The position numbers and the translations under genes are program-made. A DNA stretch of 64,000 bases from Burkholderiales bacterium (GTDB lineage: Bacteria > Pseudomonadota > Gammaproteobacteria > Burkholderiales > WYBJ01), in contig JADLAC010000064.1 in the NCBI GenBank assembly GCA_020848435.1, positions 27,652 to 91,651 of the forward strand, in the 5' to 3' direction. Positions 1-9,314 of this stretch are shown in pieces (position 1 is the first letter of the stretch; every line of letters begins with the position of its first letter). The notes below the pieces were generated by a model. It searched no databases and was not told the DNA's origin. It saw only the letters and a list, made by a program, of their open reading frames with translations.

Positions 1-544
1 GCCCCGAGCGCGGCGCGAAGCGCTCCGCGGGCGCAGCGACGTTGCCGAAGGCGGCGCGAATTGGATTGCCCGTGAGCAGCGCGCCGCGCTTTGGCGCGAA
101 GGCGCTTTCGAAGCTCGTCAACACGCGATCGGCCAGGCTCGCCAATATGCGCGTGGTCGTACCGGCGACGGCGTTCTGCTCGTGGATGACGAGCGGCCGG
201 CCGAGCAGCGAAGCCATCATACCGCCCGGCAATGCGATGTAGCCACCCATGCCCAGCACGACGTCGGGACGCACGCGCCGAATCGCCGCCGCCGCCTGCC
301 ACAAGGCATATAGCAATCGCAGCGGCAGTGCGACAAGCACGAACCAGCCTCGGCCACGCACGCCCTGGAAGCTCACCCAGACCATTTCATGCCCGTTACG
401 CGGCACGATCTCGGCCTCCATTCCGCTCTTCGCGCCCATCCACACCACGCGCCAGCCGCGCGCCGCCATGACTTCGGCAACCGCGAGGCCGGGGAAGATG
501 TGGCCCCCGGTGCCGCCGGCCATGATCAGGATGGTATGCGCCAC
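1..544 (-). CDS. murG: MurG, lipid II synthase (N-terminal part, cut by window edge)
   Basis: MurG is the membrane-associated glycosyltransferase that adds N-acetylglucosamine from UDP-GlcNAc to lipid I, giving lipid II. About 181 residues are present. The N-terminus carries the glycine-rich GGTGGHIFPGLA loop, followed by VLGMGGY and HEQN motifs typical of the N-terminal domain. The start is read as GTG at 544. The ATG that overlaps the ftsW stop runs into a stop after 16 codons and cannot be the start. No strong ribosome site is visible, so coupling to ftsW, 50 bases upstream, is likely. The remainder of the gene lies outside the window. Confidence 0.9.
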   Translation of the reverse strand, partial: MAHTILIMAGGTGGHIFPGLAVAEVMAARGWRVVWMGAKSGMEAEIVPRNGHEMVWVSFQGVRGRGWFVLVALPLRLLYALWQAAAAIRRVRPDVVLGMGGYIALPGGMMASLLGRPLVIHEQNAVAGTTTRILASLADRVLTSFESAFAPKRGALLTGNPIRAAFGNVAAPAERFAPRSG

Positions 545-594
545 GGTTCACTCGGTACCTGCACCGGATCTGCTCGCATTGGCTTCATGCGCGC

Positions 595-1755
595 TCATAC
601 GCTTCGCCCTTGCATGAGCTGCCTATTCTCCCAATCGATACGCAGCAGTACGGCGATCGCGCAGCAGTTGGCGGCGATCGCGCTGCCGCCGAAGCTCATG
701 AGCGGCAAGGTGAGCCCCTTGGTCGGCAGCACCCCCATGTTGACGCCGATGTTGATGATCGCCTGCACGCCGATCCACAGGCCGATTCCCTGCGCGACCA
801 GCGCGGCGAACAAGCGCTCGAGCATCGCCGACTGCTGGCCGATGGCGAACGCGCGCAAGACCAGCCAGGAGAAGAGCGCGATCACGCTCGCCACGCCCGC
901 AAAGCCGAGCTCCTCGGCGATGACCGCGAGCAGGAAATCGGTGTGCGCTTCCGGCAAGTAGAAGAGTTTCTCCACGCTGCCGCCGAGCCCGACCCCGAGC
1001 CATTCGCCGCGGCCGAACGCTATCAGCGCATGCGAGAGCTGATAGCCGCGGCCGTAGGCATCCGACCACGGGTCCATGAAGCCGAGAATGCGCTGCATCC
1101 GGTAGGGCGAAGTCATGATGAGCGCAACGAACCCCACCACCAGCAATACCGCCAGACCCGCGAACAAGCGCCAGTTCATCCCGCCCAGAAAGAGGATGCC
1201 CATCGCGATCACGGTAATGACCGCGAAGGCGCCGAAGTCCGGCTCGCGCAGCAGCAACCCGCCGACGAACAACATCACCACCAGCATCGGCGCGAAGCCC
1301 TTCTTGAAGCTTCCCATGTACGCCGCCTTGCGCACGGTATAGTCGGCCGCGTACCAGACGACGAAGAGCTTCATCAGCTCCGAGGGCTGCAAGTTGAGCA
1401 CCCCGAGCGGCAACCAGCGCTGGCTGCCGTTCACCTCGCGGCCCACACCCGGGACGAGCACCAGCACGAGCAGCGCCATCCCGCCCACGAACAGATGCGG
1501 CGCGTGCCGCTGCCACAAGTGCATCGGCACCTGGAACACCGCGGTTGCCAGCACCAGGCTCAGCAGGACGAAGATCGCGTGACGCACGAGGAAATAGCTC
1601 GCTTGATAGCCCGTGTGGCGGGTCGCTTCGGCCATCGCGATCGACGAGGAGTAAACCATCACCAGGCCGAGCGAGAGCAAGGCGATCGACACGGCGACGA
1701 TCCCTCGATCGTACTCGGCCGCCGGCCGGATGCGCTGGACGTCGTGATAGAACAT
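595..1755 (-). CDS. ftsW: FtsW, septal peptidoglycan glycosyltransferase
   Basis: FtsW is the SEDS-family polymerase of the divisome and works with FtsI (PBP3) at the septum. The 386-residue product is highly hydrophobic with about ten membrane segments. It has the SEDS signatures, including GREVNGSQRWLPLG near residue 105 and FGGSAI near the C-terminus. Its ATG follows the murD TGA with no intervening base, so the two are translationally coupled. The position between murD and murG is the usual dcw order and separates it from the elongation paralogue RodA. Confidence 0.95.
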   Translation of the reverse strand: MFYHDVQRIRPAAEYDRGIVAVSIALLSLGLVMVYSSSIAMAEATRHTGYQASYFLVRHAIFVLLSLVLATAVFQVPMHLWQRHAPHLFVGGMALLVLVLVPGVGREVNGSQRWLPLGVLNLQPSELMKLFVVWYAADYTVRKAAYMGSFKKGFAPMLVVMLFVGGLLLREPDFGAFAVITVIAMGILFLGGMNWRLFAGLAVLLVVGFVALIMTSPYRMQRILGFMDPWSDAYGRGYQLSHALIAFGRGEWLGVGLGGSVEKLFYLPEAHTDFLLAVIAEELGFAGVASVIALFSWLVLRAFAIGQQSAMLERLFAALVAQGIGLWIGVQAIINIGVNMGVLPTKGLTLPLMSFGGSAIAANCCAIAVLLRIDWENRQLMQGRSV

Positions 1756-3129
1756 TCAATGCGCGCTCCCCGCCTCGTGCGCCAGCGACCTCGCCAAGCG
1801 CGCGAATTCCTCGCCGCGATGCACGTAATCGCGGAACATGTCGTAGCTCGCGCACGCCGGCGAGAGCAGTACGCCGTCCCCGGGTGCGGCAGCCGCATGC
1901 GCAAGCCGGATCGCTTGCTCGAACGTCTGCGCGCGGATGAGCTCGATTCCGGTCCGCGCGAGCGCCGCCGCGATGGCTTCCCGGTCCTTGCCGATGAGGA
2001 CCACGGCGCGCGCATGCCGCCGCACGGCCTCGGCGAGCGGCGCGAAATCCTGGCCCTTGCCGTCGCCGCCGGCGATCAATACCGAGCGCCTGCCCAAGCC
2101 GCTCAACGCGGCAATGGTCGCGCCGACATTGGTGCCTTTCGAATCGTCGTAGAACGTGACGGCGCCAATCTCGGCCACCGGCTGCATGCGGTGCGGCAAG
2201 CCGCGGAAGCCGCGCAGCGCCGCCAGCATCGGTGCCGTCGCTACCCCGATCTCGCGGCAAAGCGCCATCGCGGCGAGCGCGTTGGCAGCATTGTGTGCGC
2301 CCGCTATGCCGACCTCGGCGGCAGGCATGAGGGCTGACGCGCCCTGCGCGAGCCAATCGCGGCCCTCGAACAGCACGATACCCCAGTCCTCGGCAGCGGG
2401 CGGCGCATCGGATCCGAAGCTGCGCACCACGCGCCCCGGGATTTGCATGCCCATGCTCCACGAATCGGCGCGATTGAGGACTTGCGCTCCGCTGCCCCGG
2501 AATATTCGCGCCTTCGCCGCCGCATAGCTCGCCAGGCCGTCGTATCGATCCAGGTGGTCCTGCGTCAGGTTGAGCATCGCCGCCGCCGCGGGATTCAAGG
2601 ATTGCGTGGTCTCCAGTTGAAAGCTGGACAACTCGAGCACGTACACCCGCGGCGCCGGCTCGCTGTCGAGCGCATCGAGCACCGGCAGGCCGATGTTGCC
2701 GGCGGCGACGGCAGGGAGCCCTGCCTCCCGGCACATCGCCCCCGCCATCGCCGTGACGGTGCTCTTGCCGTTCGAGCCCGTGATCGCGATGACGGTCGAC
2801 TGCGCGGGCTTCGCCTGGGCGAAGAGCTCGATGTCGCCCACGACCGGCACGCCGCGTGCGACCGCACGGCGCACCTGCGGCTCGGCGACGGCTATGCCGG
2901 GGCTGATCGCGATCAAGTCGGCGCCGTCGAAGCTCTCGGCGCGGAACGGCCCCAAGTGCATTTCCAAGCCGGGCAGCTCGCGCGCGAGGTCGGCGGCGCG
3001 CGGCGGGTGCTCGCGGCTATCGGCGACCCGCACGCGGGCGCCGCGCTTGGTGAGCCAGCGCGCCATCGACATGCCGGTTTGTCCCAGTCCCAATACCAAC
3101 ACTCGTGTTCCGCTCAGTTCCATCGGCAT
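1756..3129 (-). CDS. murD: MurD, UDP-MurNAc-L-alanine:D-glutamate ligase
   Basis: This cytoplasmic ATP-dependent ligase adds D-Glu to UDP-MurNAc-L-Ala in peptidoglycan precursor synthesis. The 457-residue length is normal for the family. An N-terminal Rossmann-like region (VLVLGLGQTGMSMARWL) is followed by the Mur-ligase P-loop ITGSNGKSTV near residue 115, the NLTQDHLDRY segment and a C-terminal domain with YDDSKGTN. A second in-frame ATG lies two codons downstream (3123) and could be the real start. The gene lies between mraY (52-base gap) and ftsW (no gap). Confidence 0.95.
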   Translation of the reverse strand: MPMELSGTRVLVLGLGQTGMSMARWLTKRGARVRVADSREHPPRAADLARELPGLEMHLGPFRAESFDGADLIAISPGIAVAEPQVRRAVARGVPVVGDIELFAQAKPAQSTVIAITGSNGKSTVTAMAGAMCREAGLPAVAAGNIGLPVLDALDSEPAPRVYVLELSSFQLETTQSLNPAAAAMLNLTQDHLDRYDGLASYAAAKARIFRGSGAQVLNRADSWSMGMQIPGRVVRSFGSDAPPAAEDWGIVLFEGRDWLAQGASALMPAAEVGIAGAHNAANALAAMALCREIGVATAPMLAALRGFRGLPHRMQPVAEIGAVTFYDDSKGTNVGATIAALSGLGRRSVLIAGGDGKGQDFAPLAEAVRRHARAVVLIGKDREAIAAALARTGIELIRAQTFEQAIRLAHAAAAPGDGVLLSPACASYDMFRDYVHRGEEFARLARSLAHEAGSAH

Positions 3130-3181
3130 GCGGACGCGCTGCCGGGCGGCATCGCTCGCACCCTTATCTCGCGCCGGCTTC

Positions 3182-4267
3182 TCATCGCAGCTTCAACGTC
3201 GACAAGCCCACCAGCACCAGCATCATGGTGATGATCCAGAAGCGCACCACGACCTGGTTCTCCTTCCAGCCCTTGAGCTCGTAGTGATGGTGCAGCGGCG
3301 CCATGCGGAAGATGCGTCTGCCCGTGAGCTTGAAGGAGGCGACCTGCAACATCACCGACAAGGTTTCGACCACAAACACTCCGCCCATGATGAGCAGCAC
3401 GATCTCCTGGCGCACGATCACCGCGATGGTCCCCAGCGCCGCGCCGAGCGCGAGCGCGCCCACGTCGCCCATGAACACTTCCGCCGGATAGGCGTTGAAC
3501 CACAGGAACGCGAGACCCGCTCCGGCGAGCGCTGCGCAGAACACCGTCAGCTCGCCCGCACCCGGGATGTAGGGGAAGGCGAGGTATTTCGAGAACACCG
3601 AGTTGCCGGTCACGTAGGCGAAGATCCCGAGCGCCGCGCCGACCATGACGGTGGGCATGATCGCGAGCCCGTCGAGCCCGTCGGTCAAGTTCACCGCGTT
3701 GCTGGTGCCGACGATCACCAGGTAGGTCATGGCGATGAATCCGACCACCCCCAGTGGGTAGGCGATCGTCTTGAAGAACGGCACGGTGAACGCGGTTTGC
3801 GCTGGCAGGGTCGCGCTGAATGCCAGGGTCATCGCGACCGACACGCCGATGACCGATTGCCAGAAGAACTTGGCGCGCGCGGACAGTCCCTTGGGATTGC
3901 GGTGCACGACCTTGCGGTAGTCGTCGATCCAGCCGATCAGGCCGAAGCCGAAAGTGACGGCGAGCACCACCCAGACGAAGCGATTGCGCAAGTCGGCCCA
4001 CAACAGCGTGGTCACGATGATCGAGACCAGGATCAGCGCCCCGCCCATGGTCGGCGTCCCCGCCTTGGTGAGGTGCGTGCGCGGTCCGTCGTCGCGCACT
4101 GATTGTCCGATCTTGTAGGCGGCGAGCTTGCGTATCATCGCCGGCCCGACCACGAACGAGATGACGAGCGCGGTGAGGCACGCCAGCACGGCGCGTAGCG
4201 TGATGTAGCCGAACACGTTGAATGCGCGAACTTCGGTGCTCAACCATTGGGTCAACGCGAGCAGCAT
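3182..4267 (-). CDS. mraY: MraY, phospho-MurNAc-pentapeptide translocase
   Basis: MraY is the integral membrane enzyme that transfers phospho-MurNAc-pentapeptide to undecaprenyl phosphate, making lipid I. From ATG 4267 the product is 361 residues (MLLALTQWL start), matching other betaproteobacterial MraY proteins; an in-frame ATG 11 codons upstream is less likely. About ten hydrophobic segments are present. The magnesium-binding Asp pair is seen in GWIDDYRKV near residue 115, and the conserved SNAVNLTDGLDGLA and MAPLHHHYELKGW motifs are intact. It sits between murF and murD. Confidence 0.96.
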   Translation of the reverse strand: MLLALTQWLSTEVRAFNVFGYITLRAVLACLTALVISFVVGPAMIRKLAAYKIGQSVRDDGPRTHLTKAGTPTMGGALILVSIIVTTLLWADLRNRFVWVVLAVTFGFGLIGWIDDYRKVVHRNPKGLSARAKFFWQSVIGVSVAMTLAFSATLPAQTAFTVPFFKTIAYPLGVVGFIAMTYLVIVGTSNAVNLTDGLDGLAIMPTVMVGAALGIFAYVTGNSVFSKYLAFPYIPGAGELTVFCAALAGAGLAFLWFNAYPAEVFMGDVGALALGAALGTIAVIVRQEIVLLIMGGVFVVETLSVMLQVASFKLTGRRIFRMAPLHHHYELKGWKENQVVVRFWIITMMLVLVGLSTLKLR

Positions 4268-4313
4268 GACGTTTCCCGCGCTGGCACGCCGAGCACGCAA
4301 GGCATCTTCGCGC

Positions 4314-5681
4314 TCACGCCTGCTCGGCTTTCAGTGATTGCACCACACGCTCCATCTGCATGAAACGCGATCCTTTCACGAGCAAGGTGGTGCCGGGTGC
4401 GAGCTCAGGCGTCACGGCTTCCAAGAGATCCTCGATACGCGCGCAATGTCGAGCAGCGGGGCCGAACGCTTCGCTCGCATGGCGGCTGAGCTCGCCGAGC
4501 GTGATCAATAGATCGATCCCCGCGGCCGCCGCCGCTGCGCCGACGCGGCTGTGCGTCTCGAGCGCGTGGCTGCCGAGCTCGCCCATGTCGCCCAGAACCA
4601 GCACCCGCCTGCCCGGCATTTGCGCCAGCACCGCAACCGCCGCGAGGCTCGAGTCGAGATTGGCGTTGTAGGTATCGTCGAGCACGATCGACCCATTGCG
4701 ACCCTGAAAGCACTCAAGCCGGCCTTCGGGACCGCGAACCGCGGCGAGCCCGCGGCCGATCAGCGCCGCCGGCACATCTAGCGCGAAGGCCGCCGCCGCC
4801 GCCGCAATCGCATTGCGGACGTTGTGCACCCCGGGCAAGCCGAGCGTGAACCGCGTTTGCCCGGCCGGCGTGCGCACCACGATGTCGCTCGAAAGCCGGT
4901 GTCCGGTGTAGCGTCCGCTCACGCAGGCGGGCGTATCGAGGCCGAAGTCGATCACTTTGCGCGCGGCGTTCTGGCCGCGCCACAGCGGCGCGTAGGCATC
5001 GTCGGCGTTGATCAAGGCCACGCCGTCGCTTGCCAGGCCCTCGTAGATTTCGCCCTTGGCGCGCGCGATCGCATCCAGGCTGCCGAGCAAGCCGATATGT
5101 GCGCTGCCGGCATTGTTGACCAGGGCAATCGTCGGTCGCGCCAGTCCGGTCAGGTAGCGGATTTCGCCCGCATGATTCATTCCCATCTCGATCACCGCGT
5201 AGCGGTGGCGCTCGCGCAGCCGCAGCAGCGTCAAGGGCACGCCGATGTCGTTGTTGAGGTTGCCCTCGGTCGCGAGCACGTGGGAGGCGTCGGCGCAATG
5301 CAGGCGCAGCACCGCGGCGATCATGTCCTTGACCGTGGTCTTGCCGTTGCTTCCGGTCAATCCGACCAGCGGCAGGAAGAATCGCTCGCGCCAATACGCG
5401 GCCAGCTTGCCGAGCGCCGCGCGCGTATCGTCCACCACGATCAGCGCGGCGTCCGCGGCCGGCGGCGCGGGCATCGACGCGCGCGCGACCACCGCGGCGG
5501 CGGCGCCTCGCTGCAATGCATCGCCGACGAAGCGCACGGCGTCGAAGCGCTCACCCTTGATCGCCACGAACAGCTCGCCCGGGGTCAATGCGCGGGTATC
5601 GGTCGATACGCCCGTGACGATCCGATCGCTGCCGCGTAACTCCCCGCTCATTGCCGCAGCGGCTTCGCGCAAGCTCATCAT
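4314..5681 (-). CDS. murF: MurF, UDP-MurNAc-tripeptide:D-Ala-D-Ala ligase
   Basis: MurF adds the D-Ala-D-Ala dipeptide to complete the UDP-MurNAc-pentapeptide. The chosen start, ATG 5681, overlaps the murE stop by four bases (ATGA), which fixes it better than longer in-frame options. The product is 455 residues with the P-loop GLTGSNGKTTVKDM near residue 110, an EMGMNHAGEI motif and a VLDDTYNANLDS motif, all diagnostic of MurF. It is coupled to murE and lies 46 bases upstream of mraY. Confidence 0.96.
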   Translation of the reverse strand: MMSLREAAAAMSGELRGSDRIVTGVSTDTRALTPGELFVAIKGERFDAVRFVGDALQRGAAAAVVARASMPAPPAADAALIVVDDTRAALGKLAAYWRERFFLPLVGLTGSNGKTTVKDMIAAVLRLHCADASHVLATEGNLNNDIGVPLTLLRLRERHRYAVIEMGMNHAGEIRYLTGLARPTIALVNNAGSAHIGLLGSLDAIARAKGEIYEGLASDGVALINADDAYAPLWRGQNAARKVIDFGLDTPACVSGRYTGHRLSSDIVVRTPAGQTRFTLGLPGVHNVRNAIAAAAAAFALDVPAALIGRGLAAVRGPEGRLECFQGRNGSIVLDDTYNANLDSSLAAVAVLAQMPGRRVLVLGDMGELGSHALETHSRVGAAAAAAGIDLLITLGELSRHASEAFGPAARHCARIEDLLEAVTPELAPGTTLLVKGSRFMQMERVVQSLKAEQA

Positions 5682-7174
5682 GCGTGCGCCTCGGCCGCCG
5701 CATCGCCGGGTGGGGTCCAGGCGTCGAGACAACGCCGGGCGTGGCCTGCATCGCTGAAAGGCAGCCGTGCGCCGGCGATTTCCTGCCAGCGTTCGTGTCC
5801 CTTGCCGGCGAGCAGCACGACATCCCCGCTGCGAGCGCTCGCTACGGCGTGCTCGATGGCGCGTTGCCGATCCGGCTCGGTCACCACTGCGCCGCTCGCG
5901 CCCGCCACGATGGCCGCGATGATGCTCGCGGGATCTTCGCTGCGCGGATTGTCGCTCGTGACGATGACGCGATCGGCGAGGCGCGAGGCGATCTCGCCCA
6001 TCACGGGCCGCTTGCCCGCATCGCGCTCGCCGCCGCAGCCGAAGACGCACACGAGCCGCCCGCCTCCCAAGTGCGCGCGCAATGCCGTCAGCACTTGCTC
6101 CAGCGCATCCGGAGTGTGCGCGTAGTCGACAACCACCAGCGGCGTGGCACCGCCGCCGAGGGTCTGCATGCGCCCTTCGACGGATTGCAGGGTAGGCAAC
6201 ACCTCGAGCGCTTGCGAGAAGGGCACGCCGGCCGCGAGCAGCACGCCCAGCACCGCCAGCAGATTGGCCGCGTTGTATGCGCCCATGAGCGGGCTGTCGA
6301 TCTTGCCCCCGCCCCAGGGCGTGCGGATCTCGAGCTTCAGTCCAAAGCGGTGCAGGTCGAGGCGCTGGCCTGCGATGTCGCCGCTGCTGAAGCCGTAGCG
6401 CAGCACTCTCGCGCTGCCGCCGCGCAGGCGCTCGACCAGGCGAGCGCCGAAGGCGTCATCGACGTTGATCACGGCATGGCCCAGGCCCGGCCAGTCGAAC
6501 AGCCGCGCCTTGGCCTCGGCATAGCTTTCCATGTCGCCGTGATAGTCGAGGTGATCGCGCGTCAAGTTGGTGAACAGCGCGACATCGAAACGCGCGCCGC
6601 TTAACCGATCCTGCACCAGCGCGTGCGACGACGCTTCCATCGCGACGCATTGCGCGCCGGCGCGAACATAGCCTGCCAGTAGGGCGTGCAGCTCGAGCGC
6701 GTCGGGCGTGGTATTGGCGAGCCCGCTCAGCTCGCCGGGAAAGCCGTGGCCGAGCGTGCCGATGACCGCGCACTTGCGCCCCAGGCGGGTGAGCGCGGCG
6801 GCGATCCATTGACTGCACGTCGTCTTGCCGTTGGTGCCCGTGACGCCGGCCATCCACAAGTGGCTGGCCGGTTCGCCGCTGAGCTCGCTCGCCAGCTTGC
6901 CGGCAAATGCCCGCAACCCGTGCACGCCGCGGTTGGGGAGCGCCCAGCGCTGCGGCCACGCATAGGCCTGCGCCTCCCACAGCACCGCGGCCGCGCCCGC
7001 CGCGATCGCCTCGCCGATGAAATCGCGCCCGTCCTGGCGCTCGCCCGGGTAGGCGACGAAGACATCGCCGGGACGCACGCGGCGGCTGTCGTTGACCAGC
7101 CGCTCGATCGGAACGCCGAGCGAGGCCAGAGACTCCAGCGGAGGGCATACCGGTCGCTGCGCGGGGTCGGTCAT
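5678..7174 (-). CDS. murE: MurE, UDP-MurNAc-dipeptide:meso-diaminopimelate ligase
   Basis: MurE adds the third stem-peptide residue. The 498-residue product carries the P-loop VTGTNGKTT near residue 112, LTRDHLDYHGDM, and the DNPRSEDP motif near residue 415. DNPR is the known signature of meso-diaminopimelate specificity, as expected for a Gram-negative cell wall. ATG 7174 lies two bases beyond the ftsI stop, so translation is probably coupled. The stop overlaps the murF start. Confidence 0.96.
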   Translation of the reverse strand: MTDPAQRPVCPPLESLASLGVPIERLVNDSRRVRPGDVFVAYPGERQDGRDFIGEAIAAGAAAVLWEAQAYAWPQRWALPNRGVHGLRAFAGKLASELSGEPASHLWMAGVTGTNGKTTCSQWIAAALTRLGRKCAVIGTLGHGFPGELSGLANTTPDALELHALLAGYVRAGAQCVAMEASSHALVQDRLSGARFDVALFTNLTRDHLDYHGDMESYAEAKARLFDWPGLGHAVINVDDAFGARLVERLRGGSARVLRYGFSSGDIAGQRLDLHRFGLKLEIRTPWGGGKIDSPLMGAYNAANLLAVLGVLLAAGVPFSQALEVLPTLQSVEGRMQTLGGGATPLVVVDYAHTPDALEQVLTALRAHLGGGRLVCVFGCGGERDAGKRPVMGEIASRLADRVIVTSDNPRSEDPASIIAAIVAGASGAVVTEPDRQRAIEHAVASARSGDVVLLAGKGHERWQEIAGARLPFSDAGHARRCLDAWTPPGDAAAEAHA

Positions 7175-7176
7175 GC

Positions 7177-8943
7177 TCAGCCTCGCGGACCCGAGTCTTC
7201 CCGCGCGATCCAGACGTCTTCCTTGATCACAGGCGCATCGGCGGGGGGTAACTTGACGTTGATCGTCGGCGCATCCGGGGGCACCGACAGCGTGCGCAGC
7301 GCGGCGGCCACGACTTCGCGAAACACGGGTGCGGCCACCGCACCGCCGTAATACTGTCCCGCGGTCGGCTCGTCGATCATCACCGCGACCACGATCCGCG
7401 GGTCCGAAACCGGTGCGAAGCCCACGAACGACGATACGTACTTGGTCGGCGCATAACGCCCGTTCTCGAGCTTGTGCGCGGTGCCGGTCTTGCCGGCGAC
7501 GCGATAGCCGGGAACCTGTGCGCGCGGCGCGGTGCCGCCCGGCTGAACCGCCATTTCGAGCATCTTGCGCACGGCCTGCGCCGTGCGCGGCGCGATTACC
7601 GGCGTCCCCGCTTCGGGCTCGTCGCGCCGGGTCAGGGTCACGGGCAGCAACTCGCCATCGCCCGCGAAGATCGTGTAGGCGCGAGCGAGTTGCAGCAAGC
7701 TGACGGAAATGCCGTGGCCGTAGGACATGGTGGCCTGCTCGATCGGGCGCCAACTCTGATATGCACGCAGCCGGCCCGATCCCTCGCCGGGAAAGCCTGA
7801 CTTGGGCAGCGCGCCGAAGCCGCTGCGCGCGAACAGCGTCCACATGGTCTGCGCCGGCAGGTCGAGCGCGATCTTGGCGGCGCCGACGTTCGACGATTTC
7901 TGAATGACCTGCTCGACCGTGAGTGTGCCGGCGGGGTGCGCGTCGCTGATGGTTGCCTTGCCGATCGTCAATCGGCCCGCGCCGGTCGTGATCACGGTTT
8001 CGGGCTTGATCCGGCCGGCTTCGAGCGCGGCGGCCACCGTGAAGGGCTTCAGCGTCGAGCCGGGCTCGAACAGATCGGTGAGCGCGCGGTTGCGCGAGCG
8101 CTGCGGCTCGATCCGGCCGCGATTGTTCGGGTTGTAGGTCGGCACGTTGGCGAGCGCCAGCACTTCGCCTGATCTCGCGTCCAGCACGACGATGCCGCCC
8201 GCCTTGGCGCGGTGCGCTTCGAGCGCCGCCTTCAGCTCGCGATAGGCGAGGTACTGGATCTTGCGATCGATCGACAGGGTGAGATCGCGCCCCTGCTGCG
8301 GCGCACGGATGCTTTCGACGTCTTCGATGATCCGGCCCAGGCGGTCCTTGATGACGCGGCGGCTGCCCGGCTTGCCGACGAGCAGATCCTGAAAGGCGAG
8401 CTCGAGCCCTTCCTGCCCTTTGTCGTCGATGTCGGTCATGCCGATCACGTGCGAGGTGACCTCGCCCGCCGGGTAGTAGCGCCGATACTCGCGCTGCAAG
8501 AAAACGCCGGGGATGTTCAGCTCCACCACCCGGGCCGCCTGCTCCGGGGGAAGCTGGCGGCGCAAGTAGACGAATTCGCGCCGGGTGTCAGCGACGCGCC
8601 GCGTGACTTCGTCGGGATCGACGTTCAACAAGCGGCCGAGCCGCCGCAACTGATCGGGCGTGGCGGCGAAATCGCCCGGGCTTGCCCATACCGACTCCAC
8701 CGCGGTCGAGATGGCGAGCGGCTCGCCGTGGCGATCGGTGATACGGCCACGGTGCGCGCTGATCTCGACCACGCGGCTGTAGCGCGACTCGCCCTTCTGC
8801 TGCAGGAAGTCGTTGTTGAGGCCCTGCAAGTACACCGCGCGCGCAGCCAGGCCGAGCATCCACGCGATCAGGATGAGCAGCAGGAGGCGCGCACGCCAGA
8901 TCGGAAAGCGCAGGCGCAGAACGGGGCTCGCGAGCGAATTCAT
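7177..8943 (-). CDS. ftsI: FtsI (PBP3), septal peptidoglycan transpeptidase
   Basis: FtsI is the class B penicillin-binding protein that cross-links septal peptidoglycan, with FtsW as its polymerase partner. The 588-residue product has a short cytoplasmic tail, one membrane anchor at about residues 17-38 and a PBP dimerisation domain with the RGRITDRHG motif. The transpeptidase domain follows, with SxxK (STLK, near 297), SxN (SSN, near 350) and KTG (KTGTAHK, near 484) all intact. ATG 8943 overlaps the ftsL stop by four bases. Confidence 0.96.
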   Translation of the reverse strand: MNSLASPVLRLRFPIWRARLLLLILIAWMLGLAARAVYLQGLNNDFLQQKGESRYSRVVEISAHRGRITDRHGEPLAISTAVESVWASPGDFAATPDQLRRLGRLLNVDPDEVTRRVADTRREFVYLRRQLPPEQAARVVELNIPGVFLQREYRRYYPAGEVTSHVIGMTDIDDKGQEGLELAFQDLLVGKPGSRRVIKDRLGRIIEDVESIRAPQQGRDLTLSIDRKIQYLAYRELKAALEAHRAKAGGIVVLDARSGEVLALANVPTYNPNNRGRIEPQRSRNRALTDLFEPGSTLKPFTVAAALEAGRIKPETVITTGAGRLTIGKATISDAHPAGTLTVEQVIQKSSNVGAAKIALDLPAQTMWTLFARSGFGALPKSGFPGEGSGRLRAYQSWRPIEQATMSYGHGISVSLLQLARAYTIFAGDGELLPVTLTRRDEPEAGTPVIAPRTAQAVRKMLEMAVQPGGTAPRAQVPGYRVAGKTGTAHKLENGRYAPTKYVSSFVGFAPVSDPRIVVAVMIDEPTAGQYYGGAVAAPVFREVVAAALRTLSVPPDAPTINVKLPPADAPVIKEDVWIAREDSGPRG

Positions 8944-9221
8944 CGCGCCTTCCCCGCCTCCGCCGGCGCGAGCACCTGCACGCGATTGGGCGCTAGCGCC
9001 CGCATGTTCAGTTGTGCGCTGGCGATCTTCTCTATGCGGGACTGCATCGCCCAGGTGCTCGCTTCGAGCTGAAGCTGGGTGAACTCGATTTCGAGCTGTT
9101 TGGCGCGCTCGTGCTCCTTCTCCAGCGAGACGAAGAGCTTGCGCGCCCGATGCTGCGACGTGACCGTCCCGAGCGCGCACGCGATCGCGATCAAGAGCAG
9201 GATGAGATTAATCTTGACCAT
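8940..9221 (-). CDS. ftsL: FtsL, divisome scaffold protein
   Basis: FtsL is a small bitopic division protein that forms a complex with FtsB and FtsQ. From ATG 9221 it is 93 residues: a short cytoplasmic end, one hydrophobic segment (INLILLLIAIACALG) and a periplasmic heptad-like helix rich in E, K and Q. The SQHRARKLF segment after the membrane helix is typical of betaproteobacterial FtsL. In-frame ATGs at 9233 and 9302 would lengthen the cytoplasmic tail. Position between rsmH and ftsI supports the call. Confidence 0.92.
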   Translation of the reverse strand: MVKINLILLLIAIACALGTVTSQHRARKLFVSLEKEHERAKQLEIEFTQLQLEASTWAMQSRIEKIASAQLNMRALAPNRVQVLAPAEAGKAR

Positions 9222-9314
9222 CGCGCGAGCCATCCAGCCGGCCGATCGGCACAGCAAAGCGCGGGCCGGCCGCGGCGAACGCGCATGAGCGGCGGGAATC
9301 ACACCGCGCGGCGC

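Noticed and set aside
610..2337. A 575-codon plus-strand frame opposite ftsW and murD
   Set aside because: Rich in Arg, His and Gln with no domain; a shadow of the two Mur/Fts genes.
5682..6050. A 123-residue N-terminal extension of MurF
   Set aside because: It lies inside murE in another frame; the ATGA overlap at 5681 gives the normal MurF start.
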